Made by a program: the position numbers and the translations under genes. Positions 27,601 through 38,771 of a stretch of DNA of 64,000 bases are shown here, piece after piece; within the stretch, counting starts at the first letter, position 1, and each line of letters opens with the position of its first letter. Under the pieces are notes generated by a model, which ran no database searches, was not told the DNA's origin, and saw only the letters and a program-made list of their open reading frames with translations. This DNA is from Neodontobutis hainanensis (taxonomy: Eukaryota; Chordata; Actinopteri; Gobiiformes; Odontobutidae): contig JALDNG010002548.1 of NCBI GenBank assembly GCA_024349245.1, positions 1-64,000 of the forward strand. Reading direction: 5' to 3'.

Positions 27601-29044
27601 TCCAGCCTTTAACATCAGGCTCCAGCCTCTAACATCAGGCTCCAGCACCAAATACCACCTTCGTCCTTCCTCACAGTGTCCATTCCATCGACAGCTTTCA
27701 CCACCAAGCATCACCTCAAGCCTCTTACATCAGGCTCCAGCCTCTAACATCAGGCTCCAGCACCAAATACCACCTTCCTCCTGCCTCACAGTGTCCAATC
27801 CATCAACATTTTCCACCTCCATCCTCCAACTTCCAGCCTCCAGCCCTAAAAACTCTCCACTAGACTCTCTTCTTTATAAATATTGTATGTAGTTCAATAC
27901 ATCCATTAAATGAATTTTAACTGTATTTTTCTTCTTTTAATAGAAATAATTGTTAAGTCCAGCTGCATCACCTCTAACAGTCTGCCTCAGCTTCAGCCTC
28001 TAACATCACCTCCATCCTCTAACATCATGCTCCTGCCTCCAGCCTCTAACATCAGGCTCCAGCCTACAGCCTCTAACATCACCTCCATCCTCTACCATCA
28101 GGCTCCAACCTCCAGCCTCTAACATCACCTCCAGCCTCTAACATCAGGCTCCAGCATCAAATACCACCTTCTTCTTGCCTCACAGTGTCCATTCCATCAA
28201 CAGCTTCCACCTCCAGCCTCCAGCTTCCCGCCTCTAACATCAGGCTCCATCCTTCAGCCTCTAGCCTCTAGCTTCCAGTCTTCAGCCTCTAACATCAGGT
28301 TCCAGCCTCTAACATCAGGCTCCAGCACCAAATACCACCTTCGTCCTGCCTCACAGTGTCCATTCCATCGACAGCTTTCACCACCAAGCATCACCTCAAG
28401 CCTCTCACATCATGTTCCAGCCTCTAACATCATGCTCCAGCCTAAAGCCTCTAACATCACCTCCATCCTTTTACATCAGGCTCCAGCCTGTAACATCAGG
28501 CTCCAGCACCAAATACCACCTTCGTCCTGCCTCACAGTGTCCATTCCATCGACAGCTTTAACTACCAAGCATCACCTCAAGCCTCTTACATCAGGCTCCA
28601 GCCTCTAACATCAGGCTCCAGCCCCTAACATCAGGCTCCAGCACCAAATACCACCTTCCTCCTGCCTCACAGTGTCCAATCCATCAACATTTTCCACCTC
28701 CAGCCTCCAACTTCCAGCCTCCAGCCCTAAAAAACTCTCCACTAGACTCTCTTCTTTATAAATATTGTATGTAGTTCAAAACATCCATTAAATGAATTTT
28801 AACTGTATTTTTCTTCTTTTAATAGAAATAATTGTTAAGTCCAGCTGCATCACCTCTAACAGTCTGCCTCAGCTTCAGCCTCTAACATCAGACTCCTTCG
28901 TCCAGGCTCCATCCTTCATCCTCTATCCTCTAACAACAGGTTTCAGCATCCAGCCTCCATCCTCTTGCCTTCAGTCTTCAGCCTCCAGTCTCTAACATCC
29001 AGCCTCCAGTCTTTAACATCAGGCTCCAGCCTCTAACATCAGGC

Positions 29045-30545
29045 TCCAGCCTCTAACATCAGGCTCCAGCATCAAATACCACCTTCTTCTTGCCTCACAG
29101 TGTCCATTCCATCAACAGCTTCCACCTCCAGCCCCAAAACTCTCCACTAGACTCTCTTCTTTATAAATATTGTATGTAGTTCAAAACATCCATTAAATAA
29201 ATTTTAACTGTATTTTTCTTCTTTTAATAGAAATAATTGTTAAATCCACCTGCATCACCTCAAACAGTCTGCCTCAGCTTCGGCCTCTAACATCAGGCTC
29301 ACAGCCTTCTTCCTCCAGCCTCTAGCCTCTAACATCAGCCTCCATCCTCCAGCCTCTAGCCTCTAGCCTCTAGCCTCTAGCTTCCAGTCTTCAGCCTCTA
29401 ACATCAGGCTCCAGCCTCTAACATCAGGCTCCAGCACCAAATACCACCTTCCTCCTGCCTCACAGTGTCCAATCCATCAACATTTTCCACCTCCAGCCTC
29501 CAACTTCCAGCCTCCAGCCCTAAAATCTCTCCACTAGACTCTCTTCTTTAAAAATATTGTATGTAGTTCAAAACATCCATTAAATGAATTTTAACTGTAT
29601 TTTTCTTCTTTTAATAGAAATAATTGTTAAGTCCAGCTGCATCACCTCTAACAGTCTGCCTCAGCTTCAGCCTCTAACATCACCTCCATCCTCTAACATC
29701 AGGCTCTAGCCTCTAACATCAGGCTCCTGCCTCCAGCCTCTAACATCAGGCTCCAGCCTCTAACATCAGGCTCCAGCATCAAATACCACCTTCTTCTTGC
29801 CTCACAGTGTCCATTCCATCAACAGCTTCCACCTCCAGCCCCAAAACTCTCCACTAGACTCTCTTCTTTATAAATATTGTATGTAGTTCAAAACATCCAT
29901 TAAATAAATTTTAACTGTATTTTTCTTCTTTTAATAGAAATAATTGTTAAATCCACCTGCATCACCTCAAACAGTCTGCCTCAGCTTCGGCCTCTAACAT
30001 CAGGCTCACAGCCTTCTTCCTCCAGCCTCTAGCCTCTAACATCAGCCTCCATCCTCCAGCCTCTAGCCTCTAGCCTCTAGCCTCTAGCTTCCAGTCTTCA
30101 GCCTCTAACATCAGGCTCCAGCCTCTAACATCAGGCTCCAGCACCAAATACCACCTTCCTCCTGCCTCACAGTGTCCAATCCATCAACATTTTCCACCTC
30201 CAGCCTCCAACTTCCAGCCTCCAGCCCTAAAATCTCTCCACTAGACTCTCTTCTTTAAAAATATTGTATGTAGTTCAAAACATCCATTAAATGAATTTTA
30301 ACTGTATTTTTCTTCTTTTAATAGAAATAATTGTTAAGTCCAGCTGCATCACCTCTAACAGTCTGCCTCAGCTTCAGCCTCTAACATCACCTCCATCCTC
30401 TAACATCAGGCTCTAGCCTCTAACATCAGGCTCCTGCCTCCAGCCTCTAACATCAGGCTCCAGCCTCTAACATCAGGCTCCAGCATCAAATACCACCTTC
30501 TTCTTGCCTCACAGTGTCCATTCCATCAACAGCTTCTACCTCCAG
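29045..30545. repeat. Tandem duplication of a 707-bp array block
   Basis: Two almost identical copies with period 707 bp. The core TATA begins at 29161 and 29868, the rare ggctcacagccttcttcc segment recurs near 29296 and 30003, and the mutated core with ttaaaaatattg occurs at 29548 and 30255. Sharing of the rare variants points to a very recent duplication. Confidence 0.85.
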
Positions 30546-32248
30546 CCTCCAGCCCCAAAAGTCTCCACTAGACTCTCTTTTTTATAAATATTGTATGTAG
30601 TTCAAAACATCCATTAAATGAATTTTAACTGTATTTTTCTTTTTTTAATAGAAATAATTGTTATTTCCATCTGCATCACCTCTAACAGTCTGCCTCAGCT
30701 TCAGCCTCTAACTTCAGGCTCCAGCCTTTAACATCAGGCTCCAGCCTCTAACATCAGGCTTCAGCCTCTAACATCAGGCTCCAGCCTCTAACATCAGGCT
30801 CCAGCCTCTAACATCAGGCTCCAGCACCAAATACCACCTTCGTCCCGCCTCACAGTGTCCATTCCATCAACATTTTCCACCTCCAGCTTCCAACTTCCAG
30901 CCTCCAGCCCTAAAAACTCTCCACTAGAGACTCTCTTCTTTATAATTATTGTATGTAGTTCAAAACATCCATTAAATGAATTTTAACTGTATTTTTCTTC
31001 TTTTAATAGAAATAATTATTAAGTCCAGCTGCATCACCTCTAACAGTCTGCCTCAGCTTCAGCCTCTAACATCACCTCCATCCTCCAACATCAGCCTCCA
31101 ATCTCTAAAATCAGCCTTCCTCCTCCATGCTCCATCCTCCAGCCTCCAGCCTCTAACATCAGACTCCTTCGTCCAGTCTCCATCCTTCATCCTCTATCCT
31201 CTAACAACAGGTTTCAGCATCCAGCCTCCATCCTCTTGCCTTCAGTCTTCAGCCTCCAGTCTCTAACATCCAGCCTCCAGTCTTCAGCCTCCAGCCTCTA
31301 ACATCACCTCCAGCCTCTAACATCAGGCTCCAGCAACAAATACCACCTTCGTCCTGCCTCACAGTGTCCATTCCATCGACAGCTTTCACCACCAAGCATC
31401 ACCTCAAGCCTCTTACATCAGGCTCCAGCCTCTAACATCAGGCTCCAGCCTCTAACATCAGGCTCCATCACAAAATACCACCTTCCTCCTGCCTCACAGT
31501 GTCCAATCCATCAACAGCTTCCACCTCCAGCCTCCAGCTTCCAGCCTCTAGCTCCAAAAACTCTCCACTAGACTCTCTTCTTTATAAATATTGTATGTAG
31601 TTCAAAACATCCATTAAATGAATTTTAACTGTATTTCTCTTCTTTTTATAGAAATAATTGTTAAGTCCAGCTGCATCACCTCTAACAGTCTGCCTCAGCT
31701 TCAGCCTCTAACATCACCTCAATCCTCTAACATCAGGTTCCCAGCCTCCTTCCTACAGCCTACAGCCTCTAACAACAGGTTTCAGCATCCAGCCTCCATC
31801 CTCTAGCCTCCAGTCTTCAGCCTCCTGCCTCTAACATCACCTCCAGTCTATAACATCAGGCTCCAGCCTCTAACATCAGGCTCCAGCACCAAATACCACC
31901 TTCGTCCTGCCTTACAGTGTCCACTCCATCAACAGCTTCCACCTCCAGCCTCAAAAACTCTCCACTAGACTCTCTTCTTTATAAATATTGTATGTAGTTA
32001 AAAACATCCATTAAATGAGTTTTAACTGTATTTTTCTTCTTTTATTAGAAATAATTGTTAAGTCCATCTGCATCACCTCTAACAGTCTGCCTCAGCTTCA
32101 GCCTCTAACATCAGGTTCCCAGCCTCCATCCTCTAGCCTCCAGGCTCCAGCCTCCAGCCTCTAACATCACCTCCAGTCTATAACATCAGGCTCCAGCCTC
32201 TAACATCAGGCTCCAGCACCAAATACCACCTTCTTCTTGCCTCACAGT

Positions 32249-33113
32249 GGAGCCTCTATGATGGAGACGGTATATGATTTGAAAATAATAGACAGTTTTA
32301 ATCTTTGCAAAGAGAAACAAAACGGACTCCCGATAACAATGGTACACGGAGGGTTTTGCTTAAAGATGTAAACAACACATGAAGCTTTTATAGGTGTACA
32401 TTATGCCCGCCTCTCAGCTCCAGGGTCGTGGATGGACGTGTATTGAGCTGACATGTCAGTCATAGATGTGTGTCACTAAGTGTTCAGGACAGAGTCCTGG
32501 ACAATGATTAGATGTAGTGCAAAGTGATGTCTTTGTATTGTTTGTATTAGCCTGGCGCCACCAGGAGATACAGCTAAAGATATAAGTCATACTTGTATGT
32601 GGATAAGCATATGAACTGGAGCAAGAGTGAGAGCATAATATATAATATTAATGGAGATGTACAATTCCCATAACACCATGTGGTGGTGTGTTATAGCTTC
32701 TGTTGAGCTGCACACTTGGAAGTTTGCACAAGTTTGTGAAATGAATTAGCATGTGTAGGCATTAGTCTGAAACACGCCAGAGATACAGTGACAATTATGA
32801 CAACTGAAGTACACAGCAGCTTTTCTTTTACACATTGTTTCTGTCTGCTTTACAACCTCCAGCACCATGAACTCACTCAAATGTCTGTACTACAAGTAAC
32901 TTCCAATTCATATGGTATAAGTCAGTGTCTAAGTAAAGCAGCTGTTAAGAATGAACTTTACAAGACGAATGAAAATGATTTTGACCTTGTAAAAGCCTTT
33001 GTTGTAAGCAGCAGGAGACCCAGTAAATACTCGAGAACTCTTCCCATGCAGTGCCTTGTATCTTTATCAATCTTTTGAAACCCTCGTGTCAAAGTGAACT
33101 CCAGCAACCACAG
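32249..33113. other. Unassigned sequence between array and DIRS element
   Basis: Ordinary mixed-composition sequence with no array motif. One 96-codon plus-strand frame at 32788-33078 shows no recognisable motif and I do not call it a gene. I see no RNA gene here. Its right end, ccagcaaccacag, is the left half of the DIRS insertion site. Confidence 0.5.
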
Positions 33114-33161
33114 AACGATGTATTACTTAACGTAACCCCAGGTTCTTTGATAACAGAGTGA

Positions 33162-33306
33162 GGTGTTTCACTATGGGAATCGCTTTGGGCGTGACCAACT
33201 ACGGAAGCTCTTATGACACCACGTCTGTCTCAGACAGACAGGTCGACCTGTGATCAGGCTCCGCCCCCACCAATATCACTCAGGTCGACCTCTCCCAAAC
33301 TCATTC
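33162..33306 (+). repeat. DIRS left inverted terminal repeat
   Basis: About 145 bp from ggtgtttcactatggga to cccaaactcattc, reverse-complementary to 38606-38750 with only a few mismatches (for example cgtctgtctcag against cgtctatctcag). The outer extension 33114-33161 is not shared with the right end but is copied in the internal complementary region. Confidence 0.92.
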
Positions 33307-33350
33307 CAGAGAGATTTCTTCCCGTTCCTATGCAAGGAGGGAAGTGTTGG

Positions 33351-33443
33351 TGAAACACCTCACTCTGTTATCAAAGAACCTGGGGTTACGTTAAGTAACC
33401 CATCGTTCTTTTTCTAACTTCGCTCGGTGTTTCACTATGGGAG
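33351..33443 (+). repeat. DIRS internal complementary region
   Basis: The first part (33351-33407) is the reverse complement of the left end 33114-33170 with only two or three mismatches. The second part (33405-33442) is the reverse complement of the right end 38734-38771. It is therefore a copy of the two element ends joined at one GTT/AAC, as expected for the template that completes the ends of the circle in DIRS replication. Together with the left end it forms a ~57-bp-stem inverted repeat with a ~180-bp loop. Confidence 0.92.
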
Positions 33444-33484
33444 ATATAGACCACTCCCGGATTGCACAATTTACGTTGCACAAA

Positions 33485-34515
33485 TTATGAGGGTCCTGAC
33501 CTGTCGGCTCCTAGCACAGCATGTGCTAGTGATGGCTCAGATACATTTAGTCTGTAAAACTGCACAAAAGTGTGCGGCGTAGCCCAACTTGCCGCAGCAC
33601 AGATATCCTGAACCGACACTCCCTTAAGCAGGGCCCATGATGTAGCCATGCCCCTAGTGGAGTGGGCCCTTAAGCCCTCCGGAGGCTGAGATCCTCTGCA
33701 TTTATATGCTAGAGAAATAGCATCTACAATCCAGTGGCACAGTCGCTGACGTGACAACGGCTTCCCTTTATGAGGAGTAGCCCAGGACACAAAATACTGG
33801 TCATCTTTTCTGAAACCTGCTGTCTTCTCCATATATGCACGAAGTGCACTTACTGGACACAATGAATTAAATCTCCGATCCTCCAGAGAAGAAAACGGAG
33901 GAGGGTGGAAAGCTGTAAGTTCAGTATGACATCTGTAATATGGATCTACCACTTTAGGTATGAAAGCAGGGTTCGGGCAAAGGAAACCTTTGTGAACCCT
34001 GGAGAAAACTGCAAACATGACGGGCTGACCGACAGGGCCTGTAAGTCACTCACACGCTTAGCTGTCACCAGTGCTACAAGCAGTGCAGTTTTGAGAGAGA
34101 GAAACTTCAACCCTATGCCTTCTAACGGCTCAAAAGGGTGTTGACAAAGGGCCTCTAAAACCGTAGATAAATCCCACAATAGGGACCATCTTCCAGGTTA
34201 CTGGCCTCTTATGTCGTGCCCCCTTCATAAACTTAAACTTATCAGAGGGTGCTGGCCTGGTGTCTTGTCACCAAACCCGACATGACAAGCAGAAATCGCT
34301 ACTAAATATACCTTGAAAGTCGAAAAAGCCCTTCCTTTATCCAGCATATCCTGGAGAAAACATAATATGTCCCTTACTGAGCATAGATAAGGGACAATAC
34401 AGCTTTTCTCACACCATTCTTCAAAAACTCGCCATTTATTGGTATAAAGTGAGCGAGTAGAAGCAGCTCTGGCACACTGTAGTGTGTATGACTGATGGAG
34501 GCAGACCTGCTGCAC
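33485..34515 (-). pseudogene. DIRS tyrosine recombinase, frameshifted
   Basis: Three minus-strand frames cover the enzyme that would join the circular DNA copy to the chromosome. 34515-34225 is the N-terminal DNA-binding part (STRSLYTNKWRVFEEWC). 34179-33946 contains the first catalytic arginine region (AKRVSDLQALSV). 34018-33485 contains HSTRGMATSWA, matching the H-x-x-R box, and the final tyrosine region TFVQFYRL. The frame changes between 34225 and 34179 and again near 33985-34018, so no full enzyme can be made. The catalytic residues themselves are still visible. Family assignment rests on the HxxR and FY motifs and on the neighbouring RT and RNase H. Confidence 0.88.
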
Positions 34516-34601
34516 TCAGATTCCCTCTCACGGGCCAGTCCCAGAGAGCTATCCTGTCTGGGTGAGGATGGTAAATCCCCCTCCGCCTAAGACAAAAGGT
34601 C

Positions 34602-36711
34602 CTACCGGGAGGAAGGGGGCCACGACTGCCCTGAGAGCAGTTGAACTATCTCTGCCACCCAATGTCTGGATGTCCAATGTGGAGCTATCAGAATGAGTGA
34701 CAACCCCATTTCACCCACTCTGGCTAGCGTGGGTGAAATCAGGCTCAGAGGAGGAAATGCGTACAGCAGTACCTTTGGCCATGGGTGAGCTAGTGCATCC
34801 ATACCCAATGGTGCTTTCCCGTCTGCTAGAGAGAAATAAAGAGGACATTGGGCGTTTTCCTGCGAGGCGAAGAGATCTACGGCCGCCTGACCGTACCTCT
34901 GCCATATCTGCTTCACCACCTGTGGATGAAGTTTCCACTCTCCGTATAGAGGATTTCCTCTGGACAGTAGATCTGCTCCCCTGTTCAGTATTCCTGGAAC
35001 ATGGGTCGCTCTGATGGATAAAAACCTTGAGTTGCACCACATGATTAGCTCTTTTGCTAACTGATGTAGTTGAAGAGAGCGTGTGCCCCCCTGCCGATTG
35101 ATATAGGCAACTACTGTTGAATTGTCTGTCTTCACCAACACGTGCTGGCCCATTATGAAGCCCAAAAAATGTTTCAGAGCTAGAAACACAGCTAGCAGCT
35201 CCAAGTAGTTTATGTGCTTGTGAATCAGATGTGGAGCCCACACGCCATTTACAGCTCTGCCCATCAGCGTTGCTCCCCAGCGTTGCTCCTCTTGGACGTC
35301 ACTGCCCCAAGGGAATCCCCCGTTCTGAGCGTCGCGGGCTTTCCCACTGTCTGAGCGCCCTGACGCACCCCTGAGTTATTCTCAACGGTCGACTGAGATG
35401 TCGCCGAGGACACAGACGCAGGTGTGCGCAGCGGAAAATCTCTCATTATGAGAAGTCCCAGCTGTACTACCGAAATCACTGAGGCCATTAGACCCAGCAT
35501 CCACAAGCATAGTCTGAACTGGACTACCTTCCCGTCTGAAAACGGGAGAGACACTGAGGAAAGATTTTATTCTCCCCTCTGTCAGAGTGACTCGATAAGA
35601 GAGGAGTTTATACTGAGCCCCAGGTATTCCGTGTATTGAGAGGGCTCTAAACGGCTCTTTTCATATTTATTCTGAATCCCAGGTTGCTGAGATGAATTAA
35701 CACCCTGTCTGCGTCTCTGATCGCTTGCCTCTTGACGAGGAGCATATCAGATAATCGTCTATGTAAGACAATATCCTTATCCCGTTGTTTCTCAATGGGA
35801 ATAGAGCCTTCCACGCATTTGCTGAAAACCCTCGGAGCTAAAGACAGCCCGAACGGAATAGTTTGATACTCGTAAGCGGTGCCTCGGTATGCAGACCTGT
35901 GGTATTTTCTGTGAGACGGGTAAACGTCTATGTGAAAATAAGCATCTGACAAATCTATCGTCACGAACCAGTCATTTCTGCGGATTGCCCAACAAAGCGA
36001 TTTGTGTGACAGCATTTTGAATGAGTATTTTCTTAGGTGCTTGTTTAACACACGAAGATCTAAGATTGGACGCAGGGCCGTGCTCCCCTTCTTTGGGATC
36101 ACAAAATAACGGGAGTAAAAACCCTGACGGCTCGCTTCTTCTGGCACCACTCTGATCGCTCTTTTGTCTAAAAGCGTGTTGATCTCGGCTGCCAGGACGC
36201 GAGCTGACTCTCCCTCGGCCACTGAGACTATCATACCATTGAATCTGGGTGGTTTCATGGCAAATTGAAGTCTGTACCCCGGTGAAATCGTGTTCAAAAC
36301 CCATGGGTGTGCTGCGCATGCGCGCCAATTGAGTATGCAGGGCGCAAGAGGTCCTTTGTATACTTCTTCCTCGGGAGCGCACCTTGATGACGTCATTACC
36401 GTCTCTGTGCTGGCCCCCACTGGAAGGGCGTGCGCTCTCCCTAGTGGTGACGCTAGGGAGGCGCGATTTACCTTTTTGGGGTTTATGTGAAATATCGCCC
36501 TCGGCTGTCTGCCTGGCTGCGATATTGAAACATTTATTGATTTGTGTTTTGAAATTGGGGAGCACCTCGCCCTTAGCTCGTGGCTTGGATGCGATAGTGC
36601 ATTCTTTATTGTGAATTCCCCTGAACTGACAGGCGTTTGAAAACACCCTGTGAGTGCTTGGTGACACTGTTGAACAATTTCCTTGTGTTTCTGAACCTGA
36701 GGAGAACTCAC
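34602..36711 (-). pseudogene. DIRS reverse transcriptase-RNase H, frameshifted
   Basis: Frame 36711-35647 holds the RT fingers and palm (VIPKKGSTALRPILDLR, WFVTIDLSDAYFHID, YQTIPFGLSLAPRVFSK). The catalytic Y-x-D-D box (YIDD) is present but in another frame, bounded by two compensating frameshifts near 35815 and 35735. Frame 35554-35264 carries the connection region (RLCLWMLGLMASVISVV). Frame 35264-34602 carries RNase H: the acidic residues appear in LELLAVFLAL, KTDNSTVVAYIN and NRGADLLSR. The enzyme would copy element RNA into DNA and remove the RNA. Several breaks make this copy non-functional. Confidence 0.92.
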
Positions 36712-36800
36712 AGTGAGGGCCCTTACTGAACTCAGACCCGGGCTGGAAACCCTCCTTCTCTTTGCCGTCGGAGAGAGAAGTGCAGGGGAACATGCGTGTG

Positions 36801-38284
36801 TTAGGTCGCACGCTTTTTCTTCCGTTCCTCGGGGTGGAGTGGACGGTTTCTAGCCGCCGCGCCGCAAATGAATGCTTTCCCCATGTTTCTAGCCCTGTCT
36901 GTCTCCTCTCGCCGCAGCGGATGCTGTAAAGCTCTGTCGCGCTGGCTGAGCGGGTGGTTGTTGTGCTGGCTTGCGTGGCAAACAGAGGTTGAAAGCTTCA
37001 TCCTCTTGTTTTCTGAGGGTGCTGGTTTCTCTCATCTTTTCGAGAGCTGGACCAAACAGACCTTTTGTTGGGTCGTACGCAGCGTCCATCACCTTCGCTT
37101 TCTGAGCGTCACTCAGTCCTGACAGGTTTAGCCATAACGCTCTCTCACCTGACACGGCCAGGCCCATCACCCGGCCACACCCCTGGACCGCTCCACGGGA
37201 AGAGCGGACAATTAAATCGTTGACCACACATATTTCGTCCCAAAGTGCTGGGTTCGGCACTCCTGTATCCAGCTGTCGCCCCATCTCCTCCAGAATCTCT
37301 GCCTGATATGCTGACAGTAAAGTCACTGCATTCAGCGAGCACACTGACTGTGCCGCGTATTTATACATGTTCTGATAGACGGACGCGCTGAGACGTTCCA
37401 TCTTGTTCGGCAGCGAAATCTGCGAGGAGGCGGAAATAGAGCGTCGATTCGGATGGAGATGATAGGCCACTGAAGACTCTACCGCTGGGGGTCCGGTCAA
37501 CCCCAGCTCTCCCATCCCTTGAATCTTCAGCCGCAAGTCCCTTGGCCGGGAGCTTGCTCTTAAAGGCTGCACCAATGGCGAGACATCTCTTTCATGCAAG
37601 CAGGCACAGCGGGCAGGAGTTGTCTAGCGGTGGGTTGAGCAGGCGGCAGCCTTTTTCCATCATAAAGGTCCCTCTCAGATCCCTCTGCATCTTGCACCGC
37701 GGGCCAAGCTAGGCCCAGCTTAGCCGCGTTCGTTTGCACACCTCGTACAGGTTACTGTCTACCTGCGAGGCAGAGTCAGTCGTGCTTGGCGGTCTAGACT
37801 GTTGGACGGGAAGGAGAGTTGTCCTCCTCCTCCTTCTCGTCCATGTCCAAGTCGAGGAGGTCAGAAATAGCATCGCTATCTCTGCGTCACCCGGTCCCTC
37901 CTCCTCCTGTGTAAGAAGGCCTTCAAACAGAGGAGGCATCTCTGAGGATTCGCTTCCATCATGTCCGCCCAGCTAGGTAGCTCGCGGTTGATGGTCCGTA
38001 GCCCTAGGTTTCGCGGCAGCTCCTGACAGACATGGGTCCTGTCGGTTAGCCAACGCAACTCTCAGCCTTCTTTCCAGAATTTTAACTGGCATAGCAGCAC
38101 AGTTAACGCACGTCTGTGGGTCCGCAAGCAACGTTTGAGCGTGTTTTGGGCCCATACACACAATGCACATTGGGTGAGGGTCCCTGCCCGAGATGGTTGC
38201 TCCACATGAAGATGGACACGGGCGGGATGCAACCTCCCTGTTCTTCGAATCATTCCCTTTGGCGGGGGTAATGACCGAAGACAT
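36801..38284 (-). pseudogene. DIRS gag-like protein, frameshifted
   Basis: The gag-like region starts with ATG at 38284 (MSSVITPAKGNDSK), followed by a cysteine-rich segment (CPSSCGATISGRDPHP, then CIVCMGPKHA and CVNCAA), which is typical of the N-terminus of fish DIRS gag proteins. It continues, after frame changes between about 38060 and 37600, in frame 37599-36889 with LPNKMERLSASVYQNMYKYAA and NAVTLLSAYQAEILEEMG. The acidic middle part is scrambled by frameshifts. Role in particle assembly is inferred from family knowledge. The region up to 38606 is the untranslated leader. Confidence 0.8.
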
Positions 38285-38605
38285 GATGGCTGAAGAGTAG
38301 AAAGAGTAGACTCGTCACAACACATTAGTCTGGATCTCGAAGGGTAGTAAGCCCTATAGACGCCGCCTTTAACGTGAAGCCTGAAGCTTTTATAGCGATA
38401 TAATATGCGATATTTAGAACAGAATAGCTCACCTTGACGTGGACACTATTCCGAATACGATGTCACTCAACACTATCCAGTCCAACTGATGTCGCGTTCG
38501 GTGGCGTGATCCAATGACGGTCCGCCTGATGAACAGTTTAGCGAACAACCAGCAAGGATGTAGGAAGTGCTAAGAGAGCTAGTAGTCCCTCACGGAAGAA
38601 AGCGC

Positions 38606-38750
38606 GAATGAGTTTGGGAGAGGTCGACCTGAGTGATATTGGTGGGGGCGGAGCCTGATCACAGGTCGACCTGTCTGTCTGAGATAGACGTGGTGTCATA
38701 AGAGCTTCCGTAGTTGGTCACGCCCAAAGCGATTCCCATAGTGAAACACC
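38606..38750 (-). repeat. DIRS right inverted terminal repeat
   Basis: Reverse complement of 33162-33306. Its outer extension (38751-38771, accgagcgaagttagaaaaagaac when read from 38748) is unlike the left extension and matches the second half of the internal complementary region. Confidence 0.92.
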
Positions 38751-38771
38751 GAGCGAAGTTAGAAAAAGAAC

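Larger units (their letters stand above)
21371..27909. repeat. Higher-order repeat copy B (6,539 bp)
   Basis: This is the second and longer higher-order copy. It matches copy A but contains one extra ~1,435-bp block (5,058 + 1,435 = 6,493, with small indels for the rest). Landmarks with an offset near 6,518 bp are the segments at 19681/26199 and 20182/26700. A third copy appears to start at 27910, where the same core-to-ctaacatcatgctcc order recurs, but it diverges soon after. Confidence 0.7.
1..32248. repeat. Mosaic megasatellite array, core plus pyrimidine-rich spacers
   Basis: The whole stretch is one tandem array that starts outside the window. A conserved AT-rich core recurs about 47 times; its TATAAATA box lies near 570, 1370, 1790, 2425, 2970, 4030, 4607, 5257, 5580, 6512, 6870, 7795, 8640, 9130, 10382, 11113, 12252, 12690, 14010, 15185, 15616, 16278, 17202, 17729, 18347, 19158, 19645, 20925, 21335, 22248, 22776, 23687, 24211, 24857, 25667, 26163, 27460, 27874, 28755, 29161, 29548, 29868, 30260, 30580, 30940, 31580 and 31980. 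Between cores lie spacers of about 200 to 1,150 bp built from the 20-bp motif cctctaacatcaggctccag, heptamers cctccag, and longer modules. Mean period is about 690 bp. The plus strand is strongly pyrimidine-rich and G-poor. The array stops abruptly at 32248 after cttgcctcacagtgg. Confidence 0.95.
33114..38771 (-). mobile_element. DIRS-type tyrosine-recombinase retrotransposon
   Basis: A ~5.66-kb element read on the minus strand in the order gag-like, reverse transcriptase, RNase H, tyrosine recombinase. It has inverted terminal repeats (33162-33306 and 38606-38750), unequal outer extensions, and an internal complementary region (33351-33443) near its 3' end. This is the arrangement known for DIRS elements, which replicate through a circular intermediate and insert with a tyrosine recombinase, without long target-site duplications. 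Both ends stop at AAC (33114-33116 and 38769-38771), and the internal region holds the matching GTT (33405-33407). All coding regions carry frameshifts, so this copy cannot be autonomous, though its termini look intact. Confidence 0.93.

Noticed and set aside
1..32248. The array as one large multi-exon Pro/Ser-rich protein gene
   Set aside because: Joining across the 59-bp segment makes a TAA in the only open frame, spacer lengths are not multiples of three, and frames change from copy to copy.
1..32248. CRISPR array
   Set aside because: Repeats and spacers are not of constant length, spacers are themselves repetitive, and the context is a vertebrate genome.
32788..33078. 96-codon plus-strand frame
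   Set aside because: No motif, no splice or promoter support, and ordinary length for chance.
35972..36811. 279-codon minus-strand frame overlapping the DIRS RT
   Set aside because: The RT motifs lie in the other frame; this one shows no recognisable motif.
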